The notes beneath the pieces were generated by a model. The model worked only from the letters and a program-made list of their open reading frames with translations. It was not told where the DNA came from and made no database searches. Below, one piece after another: positions 1 to 11,281 of a DNA stretch of 64,000 nt. The first letter of the stretch is position 1, and each line of letters starts with the position of its first letter. The stretch is from Leptodontidium sp. MPI-SDFR-AT-0119 (taxonomy: Eukaryota; Ascomycota; Leotiomycetes; Helotiales; Leptodontidiaceae). Both the position numbers and the translations under genes were made by a program. Where the stretch lies: positions 3,534,001 through 3,598,000 of the forward strand of contig JAHLEZ010000003.1 in the NCBI GenBank assembly GCA_020726505.1, given 5' to 3'.

Positions 1-1685
1 ACAGTTGTTCCAGGCCCATCAATTGCCTCGGCATCCGCGTCTGTAACTCTGACAAAGGACGGAGGCCAATTTCGATCAGCTTCTGGGTTTGAGAGAGCAC
101 TATCGGAATTGCTAGCTTCATCTTCCTGTCTCTCATCGCCACTTGGGTCGAGAAGTGCGCCAGAGAGAACAGGCTCGGAATCCTGGTCGGGGTCATCGCC
201 CAGTATCTCTGCTACTTGGCCACGAATGCGTTGTAAATTCCGAAGTACAGCTGGCATTTGCTCTACCGTCTGTGGGGGGTTGACCATAGTTTCCCAGTAC
301 CCGGCGCTGGTTCTGTCACCTTCTCCATCCCAATGACTTCTGCTAGGCCGAGGAACATCTTTCCTGAATATGTCCTCTCTGTTTCCTGTGTCGGCGCCGC
401 TTTCATTCAGGATTCCCTTTCCATCTACGATTTGCAAGTCTCCATTGACTCGAGCACTTTTGCCCTCTCCGGTTCGGGGATCGGGAGCTCGGGGATATCT
501 TCCATCCTGGCCAAATGCACTACTGAGTGGCTGCCGTCCACTAATAAGCCGATGGGCCTCCGTACTACTCATCTGCTGTTCCTCTGCGCCTTCAATCATA
601 TCTCGGTGTATCTGGCGGTGAAGAACGTAGTACGAACGAAACATCCGAAGGAAGTCTTTTCTGTCAACGTAGCCATCTCCATCGATATCGTACCCGTCAA
701 AGATCTTTCTCCATTTGTCCTTTTTCTTTCGATAGGCTACACCGTGAAGAAACTCTGGGAAGCCAATAAGATCATCCTTATTCGTATCGTAGAAAGCAAA
801 CATGCGGTCAAATATCAGGCTTGGTGCTGAATGTCTGGATCCTCCAGTGGGTACCAAACAGCGATCGAAGGTCCTTCTGTCCATGGCGAGATTGATATCG
901 TCTGGATCGTCCCTCCAATCCGTGTTTGCCATAAATGTCCATTGCTCCCAATATGCGTCCAGCTCTGGCCGTTCAAAACCCGTCTCCCTCGAAAGCTTAG
1001 TAGTGACCTCCTTTGGTAGCACCCTCGTCACAGACTCCGGATCGCCCGAGTACCAAACTGGCTGTATATGTCTTGGGCCAAATGATGACGCTGGGACCTT
1101 AATCTTGTAGAATATGTGAGTCTTTGTGTGCATGCCTTGGGATTCGCAGCCTTCACAAAGGTCGAAATCGGCGCAGTTCGCACATCGGTATCGAATTCCT
1201 CTGATGGGTAGCATATTACAGCTATTGCACGCGCATCCCCTGTGAACATATGCATTCCGTCTTGTAGCATCCTCCGAGACCCGAAACAAGAGCTGGACGA
1301 TGTTCTGGCCGTTGCGCTGGTAGGATTGGGGCATGTTGGTCCAGCCATACTCCTCCGCGAATGCCTGGTCATCCACTACAGTTTCTCCATCTGTCAGAGT
1401 CCTTGCCACAATATGCCCTTCCCCATCATTCTCAGCAGCGTCATCGACGAAGATACCGCCGCCATCTATGAGTGCCGGTGTGCTTTCGTTCGTCGTGGTC
1501 CGCCTCCGTCGCCTGTGAACAGCATTGCTTCGATGTAATCCCGAAACCTGTGCTCTCTCGTCCTCCTCAACCAAGCTTTGATAGAACCAATATGCCGTGC
1601 AAACTGTGGCAACAGATGCAAACCCGAGAATCGCGAGTCTGGATCTGGTGAGAGTGCTCGAGGCTGCCGAAGATGAGGCTGACAT
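1..1685 (-). CDS. Membrane-anchored ZZ zinc-finger / EF-hand protein (3' end outside window)
   Basis: The reading frame is open without an intron from the ATG at 1685 to the window edge, so the C-terminus is missing. Residues 16-34 form one hydrophobic membrane segment. A ZZ-type zinc finger follows, with the expected ligands C153/C156, C168/C171, C177/C180 and H186/H190. Two EF-hand loops come next: D300-E311 (DTNKDDLIGFPE) and D333-D344 (DIDGDGYVDRKD); the second ends in Asp instead of Glu, which can still bind calcium. The rest seen is acidic and polar. ZZ fingers usually bind proteins or N-terminal peptides, and EF-hands sense calcium, so a calcium-responsive membrane scaffold is a reasonable inference. 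The exact role is unknown to me. Domains are clear; function is not. Confidence 0.85.
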   Translation of the reverse strand, partial: MSASSSAASSTLTRSRLAILGFASVATVCTAYWFYQSLVEEDERAQVSGLHRSNAVHRRRRRTTTNESTPALIDGGGIFVDDAAENDGEGHIVARTLTDGETVVDDQAFAEEYGWTNMPQSYQRNGQNIVQLLFRVSEDATRRNAYVHRGCACNSCNMLPIRGIRYRCANCADFDLCEGCESQGMHTKTHIFYKIKVPASSFGPRHIQPVWYSGDPESVTRVLPKEVTTKLSRETGFERPELDAYWEQWTFMANTDWRDDPDDINLAMDRRTFDRCLVPTGGSRHSAPSLIFDRMFAFYDTNKDDLIGFPEFLHGVAYRKKKDKWRKIFDGYDIDGDGYVDRKDFLRMFRSYYVLHRQIHRDMIEGAEEQQMSSTEAHRLISGRQPLSSAFGQDGRYPRAPDPRTGEGKSARVNGDLQIVDGKGILNESGADTGNREDIFRKDVPRPSRSHWDGEGDRTSAGYWETMVNPPQTVEQMPAVLRNLQRIRGQVAEILGDDPDQDSEPVLSGALLDPSGDERQEDEASNSDSALSNPEADRNWPPSFVRVTDADAEAIDGPGTT

Positions 1686-3273
1686 TGTTTGGCGTTGGAG
1701 CCCGCAGGCAGGCTGAAATTTACCGTGCCATAGACTTAGAAAGGGCTGTCATTTCCATCCAGGGAGGGGGGCGCGATACGTTGTTGACTTTGAATTGGTG
1801 GTCGTGTCGTTCGTTGGTTGTTCCTTGAGTTTGTCAGGTCCAGAAGTCATGAAGACGCGCCAAGACGCCATGGTGCTTCAGCCTTCTCGACTGCAGACGA
1901 CAGCCTTCTCAAGTTTCCATCACCACTTCTAGACCAACAACACAACGGCAGTGAAGTCACTCTTTGTTTTTATTGTCGCGTCACTAGGATTGCCCCCTAT
2001 GAAACCGTTTGAATTTTCTACGAGCAAAGTCTGCAAGGGCGCTGTTGTGGATTTCCATTGGCTTGTTTCTCCTGTTGGTTGGGAAATTCACCGAGTACCG
2101 TCGACATATCTTCATGACTTGTAAGGCTGCAATTGCTTTGGAGATGGATCTTTCGAGATCTCACAGTGCTTATTGCTTTTTGCTATCCTCTGCTGCGCCA
2201 TAATCTCGTTGTCTTGGCCCCTTCATTCCTTCTCGTTCCAAAGTCAGAGTCATCAAGCTTTCGGTACCTCTTTCAATGCAATCATATCAGTTTTGGCCTA
2301 AATTTTGTTGGCTTGAGTCTTTTCGAATCTACGCCTGCATCCGATGTATTGATTCATCGTAACAGTCAGCAAGAACTGATGATACATAAGCCACGTATGC
2401 CTTCAGGGCATGAACTTTTTTGATCTTACTAAATAGATCTGTTTTCGTGTTTATATATTTCCGGCCACTATGCTTTTGAAGTGAGCTGGAAACCTACTAG
2501 GGGAAGTCATGATGTATTGTGACTCCTCAGCTACAGAAGCGCCGATTCAGAACACTAGACCGATCTCATATTGCATTACATCTGTACTTACTATCATGGC
2601 ATCGGTATCAGACTAGCACCTAAGAGAGCACGAGATGAGGGTAGGGCCATACAGTGATCTTTGCTTTGCAACCTTTTTTTGCTGAAGCATTGAGTTCATG
2701 CTGTTTAACTTTGTATTAGGGTTTCAATCGTTGGCAGAACTTTAACCTAACCATCGTGGATGTAATGTTGGCAATGCGAAAAGCATTGGCCAGTGCTCCA
2801 ATGCGTATTCGATTAACCATCGATTTGATGATGAGTACATCATCGTCGTCGGGAAGTTTCAGTGTTCATCTGGCAGTTTTTCAATGCCGTTTTATTTGTT
2901 GGAAGAAATGGCCCATGGCTTTGCCACCACTACTTCTTCACTGTCATCCACATTATTGAGTCTCCAGCTCAAATATAATTCTCACTGAACCAACCATACA
3001 TTGCTGCCGTAGTACAGGCCATACTTTAGTCCCCCGACCTTGCCTTCGATGCACCACCTGGCGTGGCAAGAGAAGTGATTTCTCTGACCGTCACCCGGTA
3101 CGGTCCCTGCACAGACCTTGTCAGGCACACAGAACACCATGTCCCTCTTATGCCACTTCGTCCGAAAGTTGTCCAATTGCTGCACTGAGTATGATTGATC
3201 ATATTCGTCCCCACGGGGATGTTCGTTCGTCAGAGGATCTTATGATCTTCTGAATGCATAACATGTGGCAGCG

Positions 3274-3332
3274 CCACGATATCGGGACCAATCCATTCCA
3301 GCGCCTCTCATGCTCTAGTCCCAATATCATGG
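3274..3332. repeat. Imperfect inverted repeat (possible hairpin)
   Basis: The arm ccacgatatcgggac (3274-3288) and the arm gtcccaatatcatgg (3318-3332) are complementary at 13 of 15 positions. Both exceptions are C/T differences that would still form G:U pairs in RNA. The loop is 29 nt. It may be chance or the relic of a small mobile element; no target-site duplication was recognised. Confidence 0.35.
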
Positions 3333-4695
3333 GGCATAAAATCAATCATGACTTAGAAGCCTCAAGTACACATGCACGGTCTTAATGTCCAAATTATGGA
3401 AATAAAATGTAGCAGCTGCTCCAAGGGGGAACCCGTTTTCGTCATATTCAAAAGAAGTGATGGGACCAATGTTCTATTATCTTGGTATCTTGGAAATATG
3501 CTCGCCAATCTTGAACTCATACCATCTTTGCTTTATATTTGAGATGGATACTCTAGGCTTGTTGCGAGGAAGGATTCTCTGGTATGTTGGCCGAACTCCT
3601 CCCTCGTCAAGCCAGCCTGTGGCTATTAATCGGTGGACTAACGTAGAGCTGTTCATGCCTACCAGAGAATGATCTAGCCCAAAATACCGTACAACCTTCG
3701 ATAATTCGATTCCAAGAACAAGATGGCGGGCACAATGTTTTGGGATTGTTCCGTCAAATGGAAACTTCAGGCTTCTGATGCAGAATAAAACAGCTCAAAT
3801 TCTTCCTCATCGCAATTAACGGCATGGGACAAATCCGGCTTGGGTGGAGAGGTCCCTCACAGCTTTGATCTCTTTCTTAAGAAGTCACGTCAATAGTTCA
3901 ACCGCTAACGATTCTCATCTGTGGCTCCTCCGATGCGGCTGGTCCAAACCTGGGCCAACGATCAAACAGCCCCTGTCTCGAGATGCAGTTCTTCGTCTCA
4001 ACATCCTGGCTTGGCTAAGCGACACAACGCCCCTTCCGAAGCGACGCCACGATGTCCCTCAGGACCGCCTCTCCCTTGACTGGTTACAAACAGACCATTG
4101 TTTGTCGTCCGAATAACCATAGGTTTAAAGTTTCGCTCCATCGCAAACTCAAACATTCACCGACCACTCATTACCGTTGTTTAATTTATTTCAAACTTTA
4201 AGCGCTTCGATTGGCCACTCAAACCAGCTCGTTTCGCATTGACCCTGTCCGGATCTCAGGCGTTGCGGGTTTCCAATCTGAGACTAAGCTCTCATCTGAT
4301 ATCGACTTGAGGCACCTTGGCAGGCACTTTCCCACTTTCATCCGGTCCTCCCGTCTCTTCCTCAGCCTTCTGTCTGCAAAGATCGGTTGGTGATCCGACG
4401 TCCCTTGCCAGAAACTCTCCAAGATGATCAGATGTAGCTAGAGGGTATCGGATGACAAGGCCAAAGCTACCTTGGCTATAACGCCGCTTGCGCATGAAGA
4501 TCGGTTCTCGCAAGAACCAAGGATCTCAGTCCCTTTAGCCCCTAGTGCAACTCGTGTTCATCCCACGGAATGTGAGGAACATTGGACTGTCTGACCGCCA
4601 GACCGAAAACAGGTTAGGATGATAGGAGGGGGTATCCATGCTCTTCGTCCCGCTGTCAACTGAAATGGCATGAGCGCTTCCTGCACCTCTTCCTG

Positions 4696-4702
4696 TATAT
4701 AA
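4696..4702 (+). promoter_or_regulatory. TATA-like box upstream of secreted-protein gene
   Basis: The motif TATATAA lies about 210 nt before the ATG at 4909. It is followed by a pyrimidine-rich leader, as is common in strongly expressed fungal genes. It is assigned by sequence and position only. Confidence 0.4.
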
Positions 4703-4908
4703 CATACGATAGTTTCCTTGGAAAGTCCTTTTGTTCTCCCCATCGTCTTCACCTTCTCTTCTGCCTTTGCACATTCGTTTCTAGTTCTGCGAACTATACA
4801 TTCTTTTACTGTCCTTACACAAGTTCATAACTTCTAAACTCAGGCCGGCCCGACTTCACTTCTCTGATCTTCATACTACTTTTCGAGCGTATTTTCCAAA
4901 TCCTCAAA

Positions 4909-6305
4909 ATGTATACTCAAGCACTTCTTATCTCAGCCCTCGTGGCCATCACTGAAGCCCGGTAAGCAGCAACACTTGCCAGGATGAACACCAACTAACA
5001 GACATAGATTCGGCCAGGAGCAAGTCCCCATCCAGGCCATTTCTAATCTCGGTGCTTTTGGAAATTCTGGCGATGCTGCTACGCTCGCTGGTCAATCTAT
5101 CTCCTTCCTCCTCGCAGCTGCTAACCCTTGCGGAAAGGTAAGATCTGTTCAACTCTGGGCATAGGCCAATCTGACCTTTCCAGCTCTCCCAAGCAGACAA
5201 GATCGTCGCCACCCTTGGGACAGACCCAGCAGTTATCGCCGCTGCCCGAGGTCTCGTCGCCGCCGAGCAAAACTTCAACCCCTTCGTTGTCTCTATCCCA
5301 GCTATCTGCAGTGATGCTTCTCTCCCAGCCACCGAGGAGCTTCGAGGTGTAGTCCCTCTCGTGGATCCTGCTGTTGTCGGATCCGACACCGAGAATGCCA
5401 ACTCAGCTACATCTCTCACTACTCCATTCGATGCTACGGGATTGAGTGTCGCCGAGGTTATGGCTGCTCAAGGTTTCTCCAACTTCACCACCAAGGCTGC
5501 TGATGGAACCGCTGGAGCCGCACCAGCTGGTGGAGCTGCTGCCCCTGTTGTAGCTGCCCCCGCTGCCACCGAGTCTGCCGGTATGTTCATTTCTTTTCCA
5601 ATCTCCGCTGAGTCGTGTAGCCCGACTTTGAGGCTCGAGCTCTTGACTGCAATGTATGAACATTGAACTAACCCCCTAAGCAGCTGTTGAGACTGCTGTA
5701 GCCAGCGCCGTTGTTAGTGCTTGTGTTCCATCCACCACATTTGTCACCAAGACCAAGGCAGGTTCGTCTACCTTCTCACAGCCCCCTTCGTTAGTCACCA
5801 ACTGACCCTTCTAGCTGCCACAGATGCCGCTGCTGTAGAAACTGGTGCCGCTGCTGCACCTGCTGCATCAGCTGCACCAGCTGTCGGATCTGGAGTTGGA
5901 GCCGTCTCCGATCCAGTCACCGGAACTTTTGACGGGTTTGTCGCATCATCGATTGCCGCCAATGATTTCGGAACTTGCACACCAACCATCAAGTTTGAGG
6001 CTGGACTGAACGGCCGCAAGGACACTGAGTTCACATTCCAAGCCATTGACCCAGTTGTCAACAAGGGTCAACAAGAGGCCTTGAACCCCAACATCATCAC
6101 CAACCGCATCTGCGATCAACTCCGCAACGTCTGTGGCGCCAGTGATGCCGGAGTCGCAGCATGCTTGGCCGCAAAGGCTGACATTCTCGCCCTCGGAACC
6201 CGCGACCAATCCACCGCCGATGCATGGAACACTGCTCTCGGATTCGCCGGTACCAACACCAACCCTGACAACGCTCCTCAAGCCGGTCTCGTTGGTCACA
6301 CATAA
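4909..6305 (+). CDS. Small secreted protein with Ala/Pro-rich linker, function unknown
   Basis: Five exons join in frame: 4909-4961, 5008-5137, 5184-5580, 5684-5761 and 5815-6305. The product begins with a signal peptide (MYTQALLISALVAITEA). A conserved-looking N-terminal domain follows, then an Ala/Gly/Pro-rich linker in exons 3-5, then a C-terminal domain with four cysteines ending in NAPQAGLVGHT. No membrane anchor or GPI signal is visible after the signal peptide, so secretion to the wall or medium is likely. I have the impression that similar proteins are widespread in ascomycete secretomes, but I cannot name a characterised member and assign no activity. The two introns inside the low-complexity linker are supported by clean donors, acceptors and phase. 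Codon choice is strongly C-ending, which suggests high expression. Confidence 0.85.
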
Positions 6306-7146
6306 ATGCATGAACGATTTTCCTTTCCGATTTGCTGTCTAGCTCGAAATGGTCGGAGTAATGGGATATGGGGCTCGAGAAGAAGAGAGGTGGATTCGAT
6401 AAGACGAGGGGACTACTGTATGATAAGAAGATGATTATCAGGGAGTTGAATTTTAACAAACGATTTTTTTTGGTGGACGAAACATACCTAGTTGATTCGT
6501 GTGTACATAGAATCTGATTTTTTATGTCATGAAAAGTGTTTGCACAATTTGTGAAAGGATCTCGTTGCACATTCTGGTGGCTTTCGCCGAATAACTTTGC
6601 ATTAATATGGCCCCTGTTACATCTCGCATATCTCTGAGGTGGTCTTAGATGAGTGGCGTTCCGTCGCAAATATCAATGATTTTCTACCGTTCTTATGCCA
6701 TTAGATTTTCAGGACCGGGCAAGATCAAGCTTATGCTCAAACGACATGACAGTACCTAAAAAGTTATGTTGGATTTGCTGCACTCGCAGTCAAGAACACT
6801 CTGCTTTAATGAATGTAAACTGTTGGTTTTTTGATCCCTAGTCAGATTTCTCAAATCTTTCCGAGCTGATACCTTTCGCTGCTAGCTCGGTCTGACTACT
6901 AACCGAGAGAATGTCAACAAGCTGAATATGTTCAAAAATGAACCTTTGTCGGCACCCACATGGTCGCATACATTGACCCTTTGTACGAGTACTGTATATA
7001 TAATGTTTTTTGATGGGTTCTTTAAAATAATTCGACGCTTCGGCAAAGCATGTGTAGATTTTCTTCTCACGATGCGTTAGATCACACTCTCGACCACACA
7101 TCAACGATAGACCCGCCAAACATATCCGATACTCAGCATCTCGGAC
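6306..7146. other. Intergenic region, convergent 3' ends
   Basis: It lies between the 3' ends of the secreted-protein gene and the decayed hydrolase. It is AT-rich, with only short overlapping open frames. No terminator or RNA gene could be identified. Confidence 0.5.
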
Positions 7147-8074
7147 TCATATAGGTGTTACTGAGATTTTCTCCAAGTTAGCAGACTCCACCATCCAACC
7201 ATCATCTTTCGCTCCAGCTCCAGTGAAGTATCTTGCAGCAGAAGCATTCCCTCTGAGCAACCAATCGACCCAGTATCCACCAGCAACGCCGAACTTACCA
7301 CCACTAACCTGAGTATATGTTCCGCCGTGACCAACTGAAAGATTTCCCTTCCACTTTGGAACTCCCTATGGCAATGCTTTGTGGTCACGTTCTCCCTACG
7401 ACATCGTTAGTCTACACAATAAACATGCACTCAGTAGAGGAATACAGACGTTGACATAGGCAAAACCACTCGATCCACCCAAGAAATAGAACACGAGTTT
7501 ATTGATCGAAGCAGCCGCCGTTTAATTTGTAAGGAATCCTGGGCTCCAAATGCCAATCGATTGTACGCGAAAGTCCCACGACTAGCATAAGCTTCAACAC
7601 CTAAGCAGCTCCAGCCCGCAGCAATGATGCGCGATGCGTCGACGTTGACGCATGTCCCTGTACCAGCGCTCTTTACTATCCAGTCGATGCCTGCTGTCAT
7701 CTGTGCGGCGGTCGTGCTACCTTTACCCTTGGGTATTCCTGAGGTGAAAATGAGGATTCCGTGAGATGCTAGCTGGGTGAGGAAGGGTTCCGCGGCGAGA
7801 CTGTCTGCCGCGCATCTGCCTTGTCCCCAGACGAGGATGGGGAGTTTGACACCGGCAGGTACAGTCTTTGGGGCGAAGAGAGTGTGGTCGCTGAGGGTGG
7901 CGTCCGTGGAGTAGGTCTGACAAGGTGTTAGTCTTGTGGATAGATTTAGGACGGCCGAGGGAAACATGCAGCTGGTGCATATAGCCCGGTCCCTCCGCTA
8001 GTCGACTGTCTCTCTAATACGAGAGAAGACGAGCAAGAGATAAATGATAAGAGGATAGACAAAATGAATTTCAT
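7147..8074 (-). pseudogene. Decayed secreted alpha/beta hydrolase (dienelactone-hydrolase-like)
   Basis: The ATG at 8074 begins a good signal peptide (MKFILSILLSFISCSS). The family can be followed through the N-terminal strand (YSTDATLSDHTLFAPK), the LPILVWGQGRC oxyanion region, the nucleophile elbow, LVFYFLGGSSGFAYVN and the catalytic-His region LSVGHGGTY, to a stop at 7147. It is broken in several places. The signal-peptide exon does not join the next exon in frame. A frameshift follows the nucleophile elbow (GVEAY | DFRVQSIGI). A TAA interrupts the segment before TAAASINKLV, and a TAG sits just before VPKWKGN. The elbow reads GWSCLG where I expect G-x-S-x-G, so the last Gly is lost as well. 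Both stops are explained by C-to-T changes. A splicing solution for all breaks was not found. Confidence 0.8.
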
Positions 8075-10156
8075 GATCGGACTGTTGAACTGTTCAAGAT
8101 GATTTCTATTTCTCAAGTGCTGATTTCTGAAAGTCTACAAGTAATTCCTTCACTTCTTATAGATCCCATACGTGAGTCGTAAATCTACGCCGCTACCCTT
8201 CATCAAACATTTCGAATACAATAATTTAGCTATCAGACATGGTTCTTAAGTAAGACTTCAAGAAATCTCGGAAGTGTCGTCACCTAATGGCAATTGTTCG
8301 CCTTGCAAATTATGGCTGGAAGATATAGCTTCATCGGATCTTCAAAGCAGCAATTCAAAACTATACATTCCCATCACTGGATGTGTTGCGCTCTCTTCTG
8401 GTGCTGCTCGGTTAGGAATCTTTCCCCTCAAAGTCAATAAAATTGATATTAACACTAGCACCGGCAACGGTATCCAGCAGACAGTTCATCTATATCATGG
8501 CTGAATCTTTTCATGTGCATCATAGAGAATGTCACTACTCAGTTCCTGGGGAGTATGTAATTTAGCCTGCCAGGGATAAAGTCGAGGAAATGCAATCAAA
8601 GATTAGATCTAAGAAAGGAATTTGCGGGGTAATCGGATTCTGGACACTGGTAGGCATTGTTATGGTCTACCAGTCGCTTTGGCTGACGCTCGCTTATTGC
8701 TCTAAAGAGAAGGAGGGGGTGTAAATTCGGAGTGGCGAAGTCCAAAGCGTACTGGAAGAATCTTGTTGTGTTGTGTGGGAAGTTGAGAAAGCGAAGCAAT
8801 GCCAGATGAAAAGAAGCTGACCTACCAAAAGTGGTGCCTGGCAAATATTAATTGAATCATAGCTAATGACGCACCGATGGCAATACGTGGCCAATGACTA
8901 ATATGTCGTTCCATTAATAGAGACACTGCCAGCTCTAGCCTGATTCCATGCCACCATGCCCAACAGCCCAGACGCACAGTTGAAAAAGGCATTCTACGAT
9001 CAGCGGGTAGATCGTGGGAAGAGCCCAAACCCTGGAATCTCTTTATGCTCTGAATAGTGATGCTTCTTCAATGGCGGTTCCAAGACAACAATGGAAAATC
9101 CCTCACTAGAGCATTTTGGAAGTCGCAACGACGAGTAATCTAGATTACAGTATTGCAGGCTTTGAGGGCGACTTGCAGCCTGGTTCATCTATATGCACAG
9201 GCTTTCATCATAGATCAAAGGAAATCAGAAATTATTGGTTCAACACACCATGTTAACTGTGTTTCCCTTCTGATGCTTACGGCTCGGCAACTTCAAAGGA
9301 TTCTTTAAGAGTATTTGATTGACTTACAAGTAAAAAGTCAAGAAGTCAACACCAGCTGCATTGAGTGAATACAGAAACTTGCTTTCTCGTTATGAATCGT
9401 TCTATTCTTGGGATAGGAGACATGCTCCAAGCTTCAGGGAGGCTATTATTTCAGACACCTCAATTATTGTTGAGGGGCTGAAAAAATTCGGGATGCATGA
9501 TGGCGTGTGAACGATCAGTGGAGAGTTACATATGAGACACTCCTGACGAAGTACTCCAAATGATAGTCCCTATCTTTTCAAGTAGTTTAGACCGATTTCC
9601 TTCCTATAGTCCAGAAAGAATGTAACTTGGGTGTTGCTAATCTTGTAATGTTACTGCCATGTGGGTGGACTATTAAATTTTCAGACCCGCAAGGTAAGAT
9701 CCTCAATGCAGCGGATTCATTTTGTGACTTTGTGAACTCAAGGATGAAATGAAAGTCTCACTTTGAGCTGCCAGTGATAAATCCACAAAATTGTGCCATC
9801 TTGGACGATATTTCCAAAATATTCAAGGCTTTTGATATTTCTTTACGTCTGACGAAGTACTTGCGCACTTTTACAACAGAGCCCTAACATAATTCTTCCT
9901 GTGGAATTTTGTAAAACCAGAATAATGCACCGTTACTACCTCTTTCAGGTTCTCGTCCCCTCACCTTCAAATTTTGTGGTATTCACGTTTAAATAACGTC
10001 CAAATGTCAATTGCTGTCTCGTGCGTTCTAACCTTTAGCTTCCTTCGTGAGCATCTTACCTTTCGAGTTACTTATCACACTCCAGATCTTCCAAAATCTT
10101 ATATTCGAACAACGTCGGGGCACCAATTCAACTCCATACAACACAATCCACTAAAG
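8075..10156. other. AT-rich gene-poor stretch
   Basis: About 2.1 kb with no supported gene. Open frames are short and none shows a domain, signal peptide or splice-consistent extension. The right part should hold the promoter of the F-box-like gene at 10157. AT-rich composition next to a decayed gene would fit repeat-induced mutation, but no transposon sequence is recognisable by eye. Confidence 0.5.
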
Positions 10157-10786
10157 ATGCCTCGGAATCGATATCATCGCTATACCCATCTACGTAGCAG
10201 ACTCTCTGACAATGGCACACTTATCTACCCCCAAAAGTTAATCTTCACCCACAAGTCAGACCAGGCTCGAGAACTCCCCCTAATCAACAACCGCAGAGCA
10301 GCTTGCATAGGACGAAGAGATAGAGACACGGTCCAGCGCAACAAGTACACGCAGATCAAGAGACCAAGACTTCCCAACGGCGAAGCCCAGATCCAACTTA
10401 CTCGAAAAGGTGCTTCCTTTTCCTCTTTAGAATTTTCAAAGCCACAATCTAACGTCCCTAAAACAGCTCATCATCTTGGCAATCTCTCCATTCTTCCCAA
10501 CGAAGTCATCCTCAAGATCGTCCAGAAGTTGGAAGACAACACCCTCGACCTACACTACCAACGCGTCCAGGACTTCGGTCTCGTCTGCCTCGCCCTAACC
10601 TCCATGAGCTTCTACAAGATCTGCAAGACCTGCCACCCCGCTCCTCTACCCACTATGAGGGGCGACGGCATCAGAGATGAGAAGAAGCAGTTCTGGGCTT
10701 GGTCGCTCGAACGTCATATCGGAGATTTCCTCGGTCGTGCCTACAAAGTTCGTGAGCTTGATTCTCGGTATGGATTCTACACCTGA
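10157..10786 (+). CDS. F-box-like protein
   Basis: A 209-residue frame starts at the ATG of MPRNRYHRYTHLR. An upstream in-frame ATG at 9974 would add 61 residues without family character, so I prefer the downstream start. The basic N-terminal half is low in recognisable features. The second half (LSILPNEVILKIVQKLEDN, then LVCLALTSMSFYKICK) has the Leu-Pro-x-Glu-hydrophobic pattern of an F-box. F-box proteins recruit substrates to SCF ubiquitin ligases. No leucine-rich or WD repeats follow, and the protein ends about 100 residues after the box, as in many small fungal F-box proteins. A segment near 10411-10468 has donor- and acceptor-like ends and a length divisible by three, so an in-frame intron is possible. 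Confidence 0.6.
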   Translation: MPRNRYHRYTHLRSRLSDNGTLIYPQKLIFTHKSDQARELPLINNRRAACIGRRDRDTVQRNKYTQIKRPRLPNGEAQIQLTRKGASFSSLEFSKPQSNVPKTAHHLGNLSILPNEVILKIVQKLEDNTLDLHYQRVQDFGLVCLALTSMSFYKICKTCHPAPLPTMRGDGIRDEKKQFWAWSLERHIGDFLGRAYKVRELDSRYGFYT

Positions 10787-11281
10787 AACGGTTCACCTTT
10801 CCTCCTCAAGGATGCTGGTGATGAGTGTGATGCTGCGACGACTGATCGCGATGATATTTGGTTGGGTTAGCTACATTGATATTCACTGTTCACTTTCAAT
10901 GCTCTAGAAAGTTCTGCTTAGAAGTGTTCTCGATTGGTAGCATTAGGGTGGGCAGCGCTTTGTGCGGAGCAAAACACAAGAATAAGTGGGGGTCTCGTTA
11001 CTATCATTCCAATTATTCTGAGCCAATGTCCCGGGGAAATTGTTTCAGAAAACTAGGTTGCAGAATTGCAAGAGTTGCGATTCACAGAAATGAGACAATC
11101 GCAGGCAGCAGTATTTTGACCCCTTTGTTGACCACGGTTGCCTGGTGAATAAGCACTACAGGCTCGCCTATGAAAGCAGGTACCCGTCTTACCATCTTTC
11201 CTCATAAAAACGGCAGAACATCTACATCCTCATCTAAAATAAGCCCCAGTCACTCCCCAGCATTCTCAGAACTCCAAGACC
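10787..11281. other. Intergenic region before kinesin gene
   Basis: About 500 nt holding the 3' flank of the F-box-like gene and the promoter of the kinesin-like gene. Nothing else was recognised. Confidence 0.5.

Larger units (their letters stand above)
1686..4908. other. Long intergenic stretch, no gene supported
   Basis: About 3.2 kb without a convincing gene. All open frames are short, overlap on both strands and show no recognisable domain. The first part is the promoter of the minus-strand ZZ/EF-hand gene and the last few hundred bases are the promoter and leader of the secreted-protein gene at 4909. An imperfect inverted repeat lies at 3274-3332. I see no transposon ends or RNA gene. 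Confidence 0.6.
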
